Source: Streptomyces albofaciens JCM 4342 (GTDB taxonomy: Bacteria; Actinomycetota; Actinomycetes; Streptomycetales; Streptomycetaceae). From it: a stretch of 64,000 nucleotides of DNA. Shown here in pieces: positions 24,311 to 32,352 of the stretch. How positions within the stretch are numbered: position 1 is the stretch's first letter; each line of letters begins with the position of its first letter. The position numbers and the translations under genes are program-made. The stretch covers positions 1,292,001-1,356,000 of the forward strand of contig NZ_PDCM01000001.1 in NCBI RefSeq assembly GCF_008634025.1, in the 5' to 3' direction. The notes below the pieces were generated by a model, which did not search any database, was not told the origin of the DNA, and was given only the letters and a program-made list of their open reading frames with translations.

Positions 24311-26740
24311 GTGGCCGCGCAGAATGCCACGCACGCGCCGGACTCCGTCGACGACGCCCTGCCGGAGCGCACACGCGACCGCGAGATCGCGTCCGAACAG
24401 GAGCATCTCGACCGCGTCTACCAGCGTCTTGAGGAGAAGATCCACGAGGCCGAGTTCCTCATGGACGACGCCGCCAAACGCGGCCAGGTCGGCACGCCCG
24501 GCGCGCTCGCCGAGCGGGACGCCCAGGTCTTCCAGGCCGGCGCCCATCTGAACCGGCTCAACTCCGAGTACGAGGACTTCCTCTTCGGCCGGATCGACCT
24601 GCTCCTCGGCAAGGACGGCAAGAAGGGCCCGGACGGCGCGTACACCTCCGTCGAACCGGCCGACGGCGCCATCGCCGACGGCCGCGCCGAGATCGCCGAG
24701 ACCCTGCACATCGGCCGCCTCGGCGTGCTGGACGCCGACTACAGCCCGCTGGTCATCGACTGGCGCGCGCCCGCCGCCGCCCCCTTCTACCGGGCCACCC
24801 CGGTCGCCCCCGGCCGTGTCGTACGCCGCCGGGTCATCCGCTCCAAGGGCCGCCGCGTCCTGGGCGTCGAGGACGACCTGATGCGCCCGGAGATCACCGC
24901 GACGCTGAACGGCGCCGAACTGCCCGCGGTCGGCGACGGCGCGCTGATGGCCGCGCTGGGCCGGGCCCGCAGCCACACGATGCGCGACATCGTCGCCTCC
25001 ATCCAGGCCGAGCAGGACATGGTCATCCGGGCCCCCGCCGCCTCCGTCACGGAGGTCGAGGGCGGCCCCGGCACCGGCAAGACCGCGGTGGCGCTGCACC
25101 GCGCCGCCTACCTCCTCTACCAGGACCGCCGCCGTTACGCGGGCGGCATCCTCATCGTCTCCCCGACGCCGCTGCTCGTCGCGTACACCGAAGGCGTCCT
25201 GCCCTCCCTCGGCGAGGAGGGGCAGGTCGCCATCCGCGCGCTGGGCTCGCTGGTGGACGGCGCGGAAGCCACCGCCTACGACTCCCCGGCCGTGGCCCGC
25301 ATCAAGGGCTCCAGCCGGATGCAGAAACTGCTGCGCAAGGCGGCGCGCGGGGCCCTGGAGCTGGCCGGGGCGGCGGCCGCGGGGGCCGCCGGCGCCACGC
25401 CGGCCGACGGCCAGCTCGCCTTCGGCGAGGAGGCCGAGGGAGCGGCTCAGGCGGCCCCCGCCGGCCCGCCGGACCGGCTGCGGGTGGTCGTCTTCGGCGC
25501 CCGTATCGAACTGGACGCCAACGAGCTGCACCGCATCCGGCAGTCCGCCCTCGGCGGCACCGCGCCCGTCAACCTGCTGCGCCCGCGCGCCCGCCGCCTC
25601 ATCCTGGACGCCCTGTGGTCCAAGTCCGGCGGCCCCAAGCGCTACACGGACCCCGAGCTGGCCGCCGAGGCCCGCCAGGCGTTCGACGAGGACATCACCG
25701 CCGAGCCCGATTTCCAGGACTTCCTGGACGCCTGGTGGCCGGAGCTGACCCCGCGCGGCGTCCTGGCCGCCATGGCCGACGAGCGCCGGCTCGGCCGCTG
25801 GGCGCGCCGGGTGCTCAACCAGCGCGAGGTGCGCAAGCTGGCCCGCTCCCTGAGCCGTCTGGACGACAAGGGCCAGGGCCCGCTGTCGGTGCACGACGTG
25901 GCGCTGCTGGACGAGCTGCAACTGATCCTCGGCGCGCCGCCGAGGCCCGCCAGGCCGCGTGAGGCCGACCCGCTGGACCAGCTCACCGGCCTGGAGGAGC
26001 TGAGCACGTACGCCGACCGGATGTCCGGGGGCGGGCGCAGCCGCCGCGAGCGCCTGGAGGAGGAGCGCACGGACTACGCCCACGTCATCGTCGACGAGGC
26101 GCAGGACCTGACCCCCATGCAGTGGCGGATGGTCGGCCGCCGCGGCCGGCACGCGACCTGGACGGTGGTCGGCGACCCCGCGCAGTCGTCCTGGTCCGAT
26201 CCGGACGAGGCCGCCGCCGCCCGCGACGAGGCGCTGGGCACCCGCCCCCGCCGCCGCTTCACCCTCACCGTCAACTACCGCAACCCGGCGGAGATCGCGG
26301 AGCTGGCGGCACGCGTGCTGGCGCTGGCGATGCCGGGCATGACGGCGCCGGAGGCGGTCCGCTCCACGGGCCTGACGCCGCGCTTCGTGGTCGCCGACGA
26401 CACCGATCTGGCCGGTTCCGTACGGGACGCGGCCCGGCGGCTGCTGGACGAGGTGGACGGCACGGTCGGCGTCGTGGTGGCGATGGACCGCCGCGCGGAG
26501 GCCCGCCGCTGGGTGGCGGAGCTGGGCGACCGGGTGGTGGCGCTGGGCTCGCTGGAGGCCAAGGGCCTGGAGTACGACGCGACGCTGGTGGTCTCGCCCG
26601 CCGAGATCGCCGACGAGTCGCCGGCCGGGCTGCGGGTGCTGTACGTGGCGCTGACCCGGGCCACCCAGCAGCTGACCGTACTGTCCGGAGCGCGGGACGA
26701 ACCGGACGAGGACGGGGTGCCGGACCTGCTGAGGGACTGA
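24311..26740 (+). CDS. helD: HelD-type RNA polymerase-associated SF1 ATPase
   Basis: An 809-residue UvrD/Rep-like motor. The N-terminus is an antiparallel coiled coil (EQEHLDRVYQRLEEKIHEAE), as in HelD proteins that push an arm into the RNA polymerase secondary channel. Walker A is GGPGTGKT (251-258); the DEAQDL motif, GDPAQSSW and the final VALTRATQQL motif VI follow. HelD strips stalled RNA polymerase from DNA or RNA and recycles it; some actinobacterial members give rifamycin tolerance. Which class this one belongs to needs alignment. Residues about 365-400 are an Ala/Gly-rich insertion. Start GTG 24311 has GGGGG eight bases upstream. Confidence 0.9.
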   Translation: MAAQNATHAPDSVDDALPERTRDREIASEQEHLDRVYQRLEEKIHEAEFLMDDAAKRGQVGTPGALAERDAQVFQAGAHLNRLNSEYEDFLFGRIDLLLGKDGKKGPDGAYTSVEPADGAIADGRAEIAETLHIGRLGVLDADYSPLVIDWRAPAAAPFYRATPVAPGRVVRRRVIRSKGRRVLGVEDDLMRPEITATLNGAELPAVGDGALMAALGRARSHTMRDIVASIQAEQDMVIRAPAASVTEVEGGPGTGKTAVALHRAAYLLYQDRRRYAGGILIVSPTPLLVAYTEGVLPSLGEEGQVAIRALGSLVDGAEATAYDSPAVARIKGSSRMQKLLRKAARGALELAGAAAAGAAGATPADGQLAFGEEAEGAAQAAPAGPPDRLRVVVFGARIELDANELHRIRQSALGGTAPVNLLRPRARRLILDALWSKSGGPKRYTDPELAAEARQAFDEDITAEPDFQDFLDAWWPELTPRGVLAAMADERRLGRWARRVLNQREVRKLARSLSRLDDKGQGPLSVHDVALLDELQLILGAPPRPARPREADPLDQLTGLEELSTYADRMSGGGRSRRERLEEERTDYAHVIVDEAQDLTPMQWRMVGRRGRHATWTVVGDPAQSSWSDPDEAAAARDEALGTRPRRRFTLTVNYRNPAEIAELAARVLALAMPGMTAPEAVRSTGLTPRFVVADDTDLAGSVRDAARRLLDEVDGTVGVVVAMDRRAEARRWVAELGDRVVALGSLEAKGLEYDATLVVSPAEIADESPAGLRVLYVALTRATQQLTVLSGARDEPDEDGVPDLLRD

Positions 26741-27239
26741 CCGCGGACGATCCACCGGGCCGGGCGGGGAGTCTCCGCAGGGCCGGGCGGGGGAGTCCCG
26801 CGCCGCCGGGAAAGAAGGTGGCGGGACGGGATTCGCTTCCAGGGATGGTTTGTTAGCCTTGGTGGTGGCACCGGCCCGATCCAAGCCCCCGGGCCCAACC
26901 ATAGTCGCTACGAGCGACCACTTGCCGCGAGGCGAGCATGGCGGGTCGGTGTCACTGAAGCACCCCGACGGGCGCCTTCCGATCACTTCGGAAGGCGCCC
27001 GTCGCCGTTCGCGCACCAGCGTCGTCGCCGTTCGCGCACCGTTCATCCGTGGTTGGCGGCCGGGTCTTCCGCCTGCCGAGGTTCTCTCGTAATGTGGAAG
27101 AACATTTCCGTAAACGGGGGCTGGTTACCGTGTACCGGCTGGTAGGTGGGACGATCGGTCCTCGCGCTCCGGCCCGGTCCCGCCGTGGACCCCGGAGCGG
27201 CGCGCAGAGAGAAACAAGGGAAAGCAGAGGAAGTCGGCC
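26741..27239 (+). promoter_or_regulatory. 499-base leader region of the malic enzyme gene: structured RNA, terminator, second promoter
   Basis: TAGCCT at 26854-26859 is a good -10. Downstream, the RNA can fold GTCGCT/AGCGAC (26904-26918) and a GCC-GCGA-GGC tetraloop hairpin, then a tiny frame MAGRCH (26938-26958), then a very strong hairpin (26966-27004). Beyond it TAATGT (27090-27095) is a second possible -10 inside AATGT-n6-ACATT (27091-27106). This looks like an attenuated leader or a small RNA followed by an independent promoter. I do not recognise a known riboswitch. Confidence 0.45.
26966..27004 (+). terminator. Strong hairpin in the malic enzyme leader
   Basis: A 17-bp perfect stem (26966-26982 with 26988-27004), inner arm GGGCGCCTTCCGA, loop TCACT. 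It lies 226 bases after helD ends and 236 before the malic enzyme starts. Confidence 0.85.
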
Positions 27240-28673
27240 ATGGCAACGGCGCCTAGCGTCTCGTATTCGATGACGGTGCGGCTGGAGGTTCCCGCGAGCG
27301 GTACGGCGGTCAGCCAGCTCACCACGGCCGTGGAGTCCTCGGGCGGCTCCGTCACCGGCCTCGACGTGACCGCCTCCGGCCACGAAAAGCTCCGTATCGA
27401 TGTCACCATCGCCGCGACCTCCACCGCCCACGCGGACGAGATCGTCGAGAAGCTGCGCGGCATCGAGGGCGTCGCGCTCGGCAAGGTCTCCGACCGTACG
27501 TTCCTGATGCACCTCGGCGGCAAGATCGAGATGCAGTCCAAGCACCCGATCCGCAACCGTGACGACCTGTCCATGGTCTACACCCCCGGCGTCGCCCGGG
27601 TCTGCCAGGCCATCGCCAACAACCCCGACGACGCCCGCCGCCTGACCATCAAGCGCAACAGCGTGGCGGTCGTCACCGACGGCTCCGCCGTGCTGGGCCT
27701 GGGCAACATCGGCCCCAAGGCCGCGCTGCCCGTCATGGAGGGCAAGGCGGCCCTCTTCAAGCGCTTCGCCGGCATCGACGCCTGGCCGCTGTGCCTGGAC
27801 ACCCAGGACACCGACGCGATCGTGGAGATCGTCAAGGCCATCGCCCCCGGCTTCGCGGGCATCAACCTGGAGGACATCTCCGCGCCCCGCTGTTTCGAGA
27901 TCGAGGCCCGGCTGCGCGAGGCCCTGGACATCCCGGTCTTCCACGACGACCAGCACGGCACCGCCATCGTGGTGCTCGCCGCGCTGACCAACGCGCTGCG
28001 CGTGGTGGGCAAGAAGACCGAGGACGTACGGGTCGTGATGTCCGGCGCCGGGGCGGCCGGCACGGCCATCCTCAAGCTGCTGATCGCGGCCGGCGTCCGG
28101 CACGCCGTCGTCGCCGACATCCACGGCGTGGTGCACGCGGGCCGCGAGGACCTCGTCGGCGCCGACCCCGACTCGCCGCTGCGCTGGATCGCCGACAACA
28201 CCAACCCGGAGGGCGAGACCGGCACCCTCAAGGAGGCCATCGTCGGCGCCGACGTCTTCATCGGCGTCTCGGCGCCCAACGTCCTCGACGGCGACGACGT
28301 GGCCAAGATGGCCAAGGGCGCGATCGTGTTCGCACTCGCCAACCCGGACCCCGAGGTGGACCCCGCGATCGCGCGGCAGACCGCCACCGTCGTGGCCACC
28401 GGCCGCTCCGACTTCCCGAACCAGATCAACAACGTGCTGGTCTTCCCGGGCGTCTTCCGCGGCCTGCTGGACGCCCAGTCCCGTACGGTGAACACGGACA
28501 TGATGCTGGCCGCGGCCGGTGCCCTGGCGGACGTCGTCCTGGACGACGAGCGCAACGCGAACTACATCATCCCCAGCGTCTTCAACGAGAAGGTCGCGGG
28601 CGCGGTGGCCGGTGCGGTGAAGGAAGCCGCGAAGGCCGCCGGGGAGGCTGTGACGGCCGCCACGACGGCCTGA
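27240..28673 (+). CDS. Malic enzyme (decarboxylating malate dehydrogenase) with N-terminal ACT domain
   Basis: A 477-residue enzyme that converts malate to pyruvate and CO2 with NAD or NADP, linking the TCA cycle to pyruvate and supplying NADPH. Residues 1-85 form an ACT-like domain (SYSMTVRLEVPASGTAVSQL), probably an allosteric site. The malic domain has catalytic Tyr114 in MVYTPGVAR and Lys169 in MEGKAALFK; metal ligands lie in EDISAP and FHDDQHGTA. The Rossmann motif SGAGAAGTA binds the cofactor. GAGGAAG precedes the ATG. Cofactor choice cannot be decided by eye. Confidence 0.93.
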   Translation: MATAPSVSYSMTVRLEVPASGTAVSQLTTAVESSGGSVTGLDVTASGHEKLRIDVTIAATSTAHADEIVEKLRGIEGVALGKVSDRTFLMHLGGKIEMQSKHPIRNRDDLSMVYTPGVARVCQAIANNPDDARRLTIKRNSVAVVTDGSAVLGLGNIGPKAALPVMEGKAALFKRFAGIDAWPLCLDTQDTDAIVEIVKAIAPGFAGINLEDISAPRCFEIEARLREALDIPVFHDDQHGTAIVVLAALTNALRVVGKKTEDVRVVMSGAGAAGTAILKLLIAAGVRHAVVADIHGVVHAGREDLVGADPDSPLRWIADNTNPEGETGTLKEAIVGADVFIGVSAPNVLDGDDVAKMAKGAIVFALANPDPEVDPAIARQTATVVATGRSDFPNQINNVLVFPGVFRGLLDAQSRTVNTDMMLAAAGALADVVLDDERNANYIIPSVFNEKVAGAVAGAVKEAAKAAGEAVTAATTA

Positions 28674-28979
28674 CGCCCGGCGCGTCGCGTGCCACCGGGC
28701 CTGTGGGCCCCCCATAGGGTGGCGGGCAGCAAACGGTCGCCACCCTGCGGGGCCGGCCCGGTGAGGCACGGTGCGGGACGTCACCACTATGAGGCAGTGG
28801 CGCTTTTCGTGTGACCCTCCTGGGTGCCGGATTGGCTTTACCGCCGCAGGTGGGGGCAGGATGCGTACCCGGGCGCGAGGGTCTGTCAGCAGACCCGGGT
28901 CCGGGCACCGTCCAAGGGCCCTGGCAGCATCGGCTTCGATCTCACGCCTCATTGGCAAGAAGAACACGGGAGTACAAAC
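28674..28979 (+). promoter_or_regulatory. Intergenic region upstream of hupA
   Basis: 306 bases without a supported gene. CCACT/AGTGG (28784-28800) before CGCTTTTCG may be a weak terminator for the malic enzyme gene. TTGGCT (28832-28837) and CAGGAT (28857-28862) with a 19-base spacer are a candidate promoter for hupA, leaving a leader of about 110 bases. Confidence 0.35.
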
Positions 28980-29261
28980 ATGAACCGCAGTGAGCTGGTG
29001 GCCGCTCTGGCCGACCGCGCCGAGGTGACCCGCAAGGACGCCGACGCCGTTCTGGCCGCGCTCGCCGAGACCGTCGGCGAGGTCGTCGCCAAGGGCGACG
29101 AGAAGGTCACCATCCCCGGCTTCCTGACCTTCGAGCGCACCCACCGTGCCGCTCGTACCGCGCGTAACCCGCAGACCGGCGACCCGATCCAGATCCCGGC
29201 CGGCTACAGCGTGAAGGTCTCCGCGGGCTCGAAGCTCAAGGAAGCCGCCAAGGGCAAGTAA
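28980..29261 (+). CDS. hupA: Histone-like DNA-binding protein HU
   Basis: A 93-residue nucleoid protein. The sequence MNRSELVAALADRAEVTRKDADAV, GDEKVTIPGFLTFERTHRAARTARNPQTG and IPAGYSVKVSAGSKLKEA is the full HU fold: helical dimer base and beta arms carrying RNPQTG that bend DNA. It lacks the long Lys-rich tail of the other Streptomyces HU (HupS). GGGAG lies eight bases before ATG 28980. It is a single-gene unit closed by the hairpin at 29300. Confidence 0.97.
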   Translation: MNRSELVAALADRAEVTRKDADAVLAALAETVGEVVAKGDEKVTIPGFLTFERTHRAARTARNPQTGDPIQIPAGYSVKVSAGSKLKEAAKGK

Positions 29262-29299
29262 GCCGCTGGGGCCGCAGGCCCCGGTCACCAAAGGCGTGC

Positions 29300-29332
29300 G
29301 GGCGGCCGTTCCCCCCGGGGGAACGGCCGCCC
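29300..29332 (+). terminator. Terminator after hupA
   Basis: GGGCGGCCGTTCCCC (29300-29314) pairs perfectly with 29318-29332 across a 3-base loop, followed by CTTTG. The stem begins 38 bases after the hupA stop. Confidence 0.88.
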
Positions 29333-29435
29333 CTTTGCGTGTCCGGAGCCCGCGGCGGGCCCCAGGAGGGCCGGAAATGGGGCCTGTGGGGCCCTTGTGC
29401 CGCCTGTTGCTCTACAGGGCCGTAGAGGGCGATGA

Positions 29436-29612
29436 GGGGGTTCGGGTGTGGGGGGGTGGCCTGGGGTGCGTACGAGGGGGTGCGAGGCCGGGCGGGGCGG
29501 CCGGGTGGAGGCCGGGCGGGGCGGCCGGGTCAGGGCCGTACGGCGGTGGGGCGGCGGCCCGGGGCCGTATGGCGGTGGGACGGCGGTCCCAGCCCGGGGC
29601 CGTACGGCGGTG
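29436..29612. repeat. G-rich repeat tract between hupA and murA
   Basis: The 602-base gap 29262-29863 has no credible gene. At 29436-29466 runs of G5, G3, G7 and G4 make a possible G-quadruplex on the plus strand. Then a 23-bp unit starting GAGGCCGGGCGGGGCGG occurs twice (29484-29506, 29508-29530), and GGGCCGTACGGCGGTG occurs three times (29533, 29562, 29597). All open frames across it are compositional. Confidence 0.7.
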
Positions 29613-29805
29613 AGGGGGCCGCCCGGGCCCGGGGCGATCGGCCCGAGCCGTATACCCGTCGAGGGCCACCCAATCCGCTCGGCCGCTCCGCCGTCCCGTC
29701 GCAAGCGCAACGCGCCGGAGCTGGAGGGGCCGCCGGGAACCGACCGAAAGGCTCCGATTCAATCATTCGCTCACGCAAATGTGGGCATCGGTCGCACCGA
29801 GCACG

Positions 29806-29839
29806 AAGGGGCGGCCACCCGAGTGGGTGGCCGCCCCTT
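29806..29839 (-). terminator. Terminator after murA
   Basis: Perfect 15-bp stem AAGGGGCGGCCACCC (29806-29820) with 29825-29839 and loop GAGT. It sits 25 bases beyond the murA stop codon on the minus strand. Confidence 0.88.
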
Positions 29840-29863
29840 GCGTCAGATCCTCCGGCGCGCCGA

Positions 29864-31210
29864 TCAGGCGTCGAGCGCCCCGTTCGGCAGCTCCACGTGC
29901 GCCCCCAGGCTCACGAGCTTCTCCATGAAGTTCTCGTAGCCCCGGTTGATCAGGTCGATGCCGTGCACCCGGGAGGTGCCCTGCGCCGCGAGGGCGGCGA
30001 TCAGGTACGAGAAGCCGCCGCGCAGGTCGGGAATGACCAGGTCGGCGCCCTGCAGCTTGGTCGGCCCGGAGACCACGGCCGAGTGCAGGAAGTTGCGCTG
30101 CCCGAAGCGGCAGGCGCTGCCGCCCAGGCACTCGCGGTACAGCTGGATGTGCGCGCCCATCTGGTTGAGCGCCGAGGTGAAGCCGAGCCGGGACTCGTAC
30201 ACCGTCTCGTGGACGATGGACAGGCCGGACGCCTGCGTCAGGGCGACCACCAGCGGCTGCTGCCAGTCGGTCTGGAAACCGGGGTGCACGTCGGTCTCCA
30301 GGGCGATCGCGTCCAGCGAGCCGCCCGGGTGCCAGAAGCGGATGCCCTCGTCGTCGATCTCGAAGGCGCCACCGACCTTGCGGTAGGTGTTCAGGAAGGT
30401 CATCATCGAGCGCTGCTGCGCGCCGCGCACGTAGATGTTGCCCTCGGTGGCCAGCGCCGCGGACGCCCAGGAGGCCGCCTCCAGGCGGTCCGGGATGGCG
30501 CGGTGGTTGTAGCCGCCGAGCTTGTCGACACCGGTGATCCGGATGGTCCGGTCGGTGTCCATGGAGATGATCGCGCCCATCTTCTGCAGCACGCAGATCA
30601 GGTCCTCGATCTCCGGCTCCACGGCCGCGTTCGACAGCTCGGTGACGCCCTCCGCCAGGACGGCGGTCAGCAGCACCTGCTCGGTCGAGCCGACGGACGG
30701 GTACGGCAGGCGGATCTTGCAGCCGCGCAGCCGCTGCGGGGCCTCCAGGTACTGGCCGTCCGCCCGCTTCTCGATGGTCGCGCCGAACTGGCGCAGCACG
30801 TCGAAGTGGAAGTCGACCGGCCGGCCGCCGATGTCGCAGCCGCCCAGGCCCGGGATGAAGGCGTGGCCGAGGCGGTGCAGCAGCGGGCCGCAGAAGAGGA
30901 TCGGGATGCGCGAGGACCCGGCGTGCGCGTCGATGTCCGCGACGTTGGCGCTCTCCACGTGCGACGGGTCGAGGATGAGTTCGCCCGCCTCGTCGCCGGG
31001 GCGGACCGTGACGCCGTGCAGCTGCAGCAGGCCGCGTACGACGCGTACGTCGCGGATGTCGGGCACATTGCGCAGTCTGCTCGGGCTGCTGCCGAGCAGG
31101 GCGGCGACCATGGCCTTGGGCACGAGGTTCTTCGCGCCGCGAACCCGGATCTCGCCCTCCAGCGGGGTGCCGCCGTGGACAAGCAGTACGTCGTCGGTAG
31201 AGACGGTCAT
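29864..31210 (-). CDS. murA: UDP-N-acetylglucosamine 1-carboxyvinyltransferase
   Basis: A 448-residue enzyme for the first committed step of peptidoglycan synthesis: transfer of enolpyruvate from PEP to UDP-GlcNAc. It shows the EPSP-synthase-like inverted repeat fold: GTPLEGEIRVRGAKNLVPKAMVAALL at the start and GADLVIPDLRGGFSYLIAALAAQG near the end. Catalytic Cys125 is present in GGCDIGGRPVDFH, the residue alkylated by fosfomycin; mycobacteria have Asp there. ATG 31210 begins the conserved MTVSTDDVLLVHGG; upstream in-frame codons add unlike sequence. The family is usually near 420 residues; this is slightly longer. Confidence 0.96.
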   Translation of the reverse strand: MTVSTDDVLLVHGGTPLEGEIRVRGAKNLVPKAMVAALLGSSPSRLRNVPDIRDVRVVRGLLQLHGVTVRPGDEAGELILDPSHVESANVADIDAHAGSSRIPILFCGPLLHRLGHAFIPGLGGCDIGGRPVDFHFDVLRQFGATIEKRADGQYLEAPQRLRGCKIRLPYPSVGSTEQVLLTAVLAEGVTELSNAAVEPEIEDLICVLQKMGAIISMDTDRTIRITGVDKLGGYNHRAIPDRLEAASWASAALATEGNIYVRGAQQRSMMTFLNTYRKVGGAFEIDDEGIRFWHPGGSLDAIALETDVHPGFQTDWQQPLVVALTQASGLSIVHETVYESRLGFTSALNQMGAHIQLYRECLGGSACRFGQRNFLHSAVVSGPTKLQGADLVIPDLRGGFSYLIAALAAQGTSRVHGIDLINRGYENFMEKLVSLGAHVELPNGALDA

Positions 31211-31508
31211 GGATCTCGCGTTCCTGGAGACGGACAGGGGGCCAAGGGGAAATGGTAAGCGCGCCGGAGGGGTTGCCCGTAGGCCGGAGCCGGTCCGGGG
31301 CATGTAATGGCTTTGTCACAACACCCTGCGCTACCGTCCGCCTTTGTTCTGTAATCGACATTCGGGATGGTCCGTACGGGTGTGTCCCGGTGTGCCGCCC
31401 GCGGCGCGGAACCGTGCGCCGGGGCTGCCGTCGTACGCCCTGCGCTGCTCTCGTGCGGGTCCCGCTGTTGACTCCCCGCCACGGCGCGATGTGCGGGATC
31501 ATGTCCCC

Positions 31509-32099
31509 ATGACCGAGGTGTCCTCGCTCACCGGGCGGCTGCTCGTCGCCACACCGGCGCTCGCCGACCCGAACTTCGACCGCGCGGTGGTGCTCCTGCT
31601 CGACCACGACGAGGAGGGGTCCCTCGGCGTGGTCCTCAACCGCCCGACGCCCGTGGGCGTCGGCGACATCCTCCAGCCGTGGGCGCCCCTCGCCGGCGAG
31701 CCCGGTGTGGTCTTCCAGGGCGGCCCGGTCTCCCTGGACTCGGCCCTCGGCGTGGCCGTGGTGCCGGGCGGCCCGGAATCGCCGGAGAGCACGCCCGGCG
31801 GCGACGGACCGCTGGGCTGGCGCCGCGTGCACGGGGCGATCGGCCTGGTCGACCTGGAGGCGCCCCCCGAACTCCTCTCCACGGTCCTCGGCAGCCTGCG
31901 CATCTTCGCCGGCTACGCGGGCTGGGGCCCCGGCCAGCTGGAAGAGGAACTGGCCGAGGGCGCCTGGTACGTCGTCGAGTCCGAACCGGGCGACGTCTCC
32001 TCCCCGGACCCGGAACAGCTCTGGAGAGCGGTTCTGCGGCGCCAGCGAAACGAATTGGCGATGGTGGCGACGTACCCGGACGACCCGTCGCTGAACTGA
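31509..32099 (+). CDS. YqgE/AlgH family protein
   Basis: A 196-residue member of UPF0301, named for AlgH of Pseudomonas, biochemical role unresolved. The family pattern is clear: LTGRLLVATPALADPNFDRAVVLLLDHDEEGSLGVVLNRPT, FQGGPVSLDSALG, and RIFAGYAGWGPGQLEEELAEGAWYVVE. ATG 31509 starts the conserved block; no ribosome-binding site is visible, and GATCAT six bases upstream could be an irregular -10 of a leaderless mRNA. It is divergent from murA. Tandem repeats begin at its stop codon. Confidence 0.92.
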   Translation: MTEVSSLTGRLLVATPALADPNFDRAVVLLLDHDEEGSLGVVLNRPTPVGVGDILQPWAPLAGEPGVVFQGGPVSLDSALGVAVVPGGPESPESTPGGDGPLGWRRVHGAIGLVDLEAPPELLSTVLGSLRIFAGYAGWGPGQLEEELAEGAWYVVESEPGDVSSPDPEQLWRAVLRRQRNELAMVATYPDDPSLN

Positions 32100-32226
32100 C
32101 GGCCGGGCCGGCTGTGAACTGAGGGCTGGGCCGACTGTGAACTGACGGCTGGGCCGACTGCGAGCTGAGGGCTTGGCCGATTGTGCACTGCCGGCCCAGC
32201 CGACCGTGAACCGACGGGCCGCCACG
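32089..32226. repeat. 23-bp tandem repeat array downstream of yqgE
   Basis: Units of exactly 23 bp start at 32112, 32135, 32158, 32181 and 32204, with a degenerate unit at 32089 overlapping the yqgE stop. The unit begins CTGTGAACTGAGGGCTGGGC. Units 2 and 3 differ at one base; later ones diverge. On either strand it translates into low-complexity peptides, not a gene. Confidence 0.9.
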
Positions 32227-32324
32227 GGGGGCTGGGGCGGGGGTTCCGTGCGGCCACCCCTGGGTAAGCCCCCGCTGGGGGGGATGTGGCCGAACGGCCT
32301 GTAGAGCGGCCCGGTTTGCCCGCG

Positions 32325-32345
32325 CCCCCACCCCACCCCACCCCC
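32325..32345 (-). other. G-quadruplex motif next to the LysR stop codon
   Basis: Plus strand C5-A-C4-A-C4-A-C5, that is, G5-T-G4-T-G4-T-G5 on the minus strand, a textbook quadruplex with one-base loops. It starts seven bases beyond the stop of the minus-strand LysR gene and could act in 3' end formation. Confidence 0.65.
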
Positions 32346-32352
32346 TCGCCCC

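Noticed and set aside
24242..27046. 934-residue minus-strand frame opposite helD
   Set aside because: Pure antisense of helD; no motifs or ribosome-binding site.
26850..27092. 80-residue plus-strand frame in the malic enzyme leader
   Set aside because: It runs straight through a 17-bp perfect hairpin and an inverted repeat and has no recognisable family; a structured RNA explains the region better.
32089..32226. CRISPR-like array downstream of yqgE
   Set aside because: Direct 23-bp units touch each other with no spacers and no cas genes are near.
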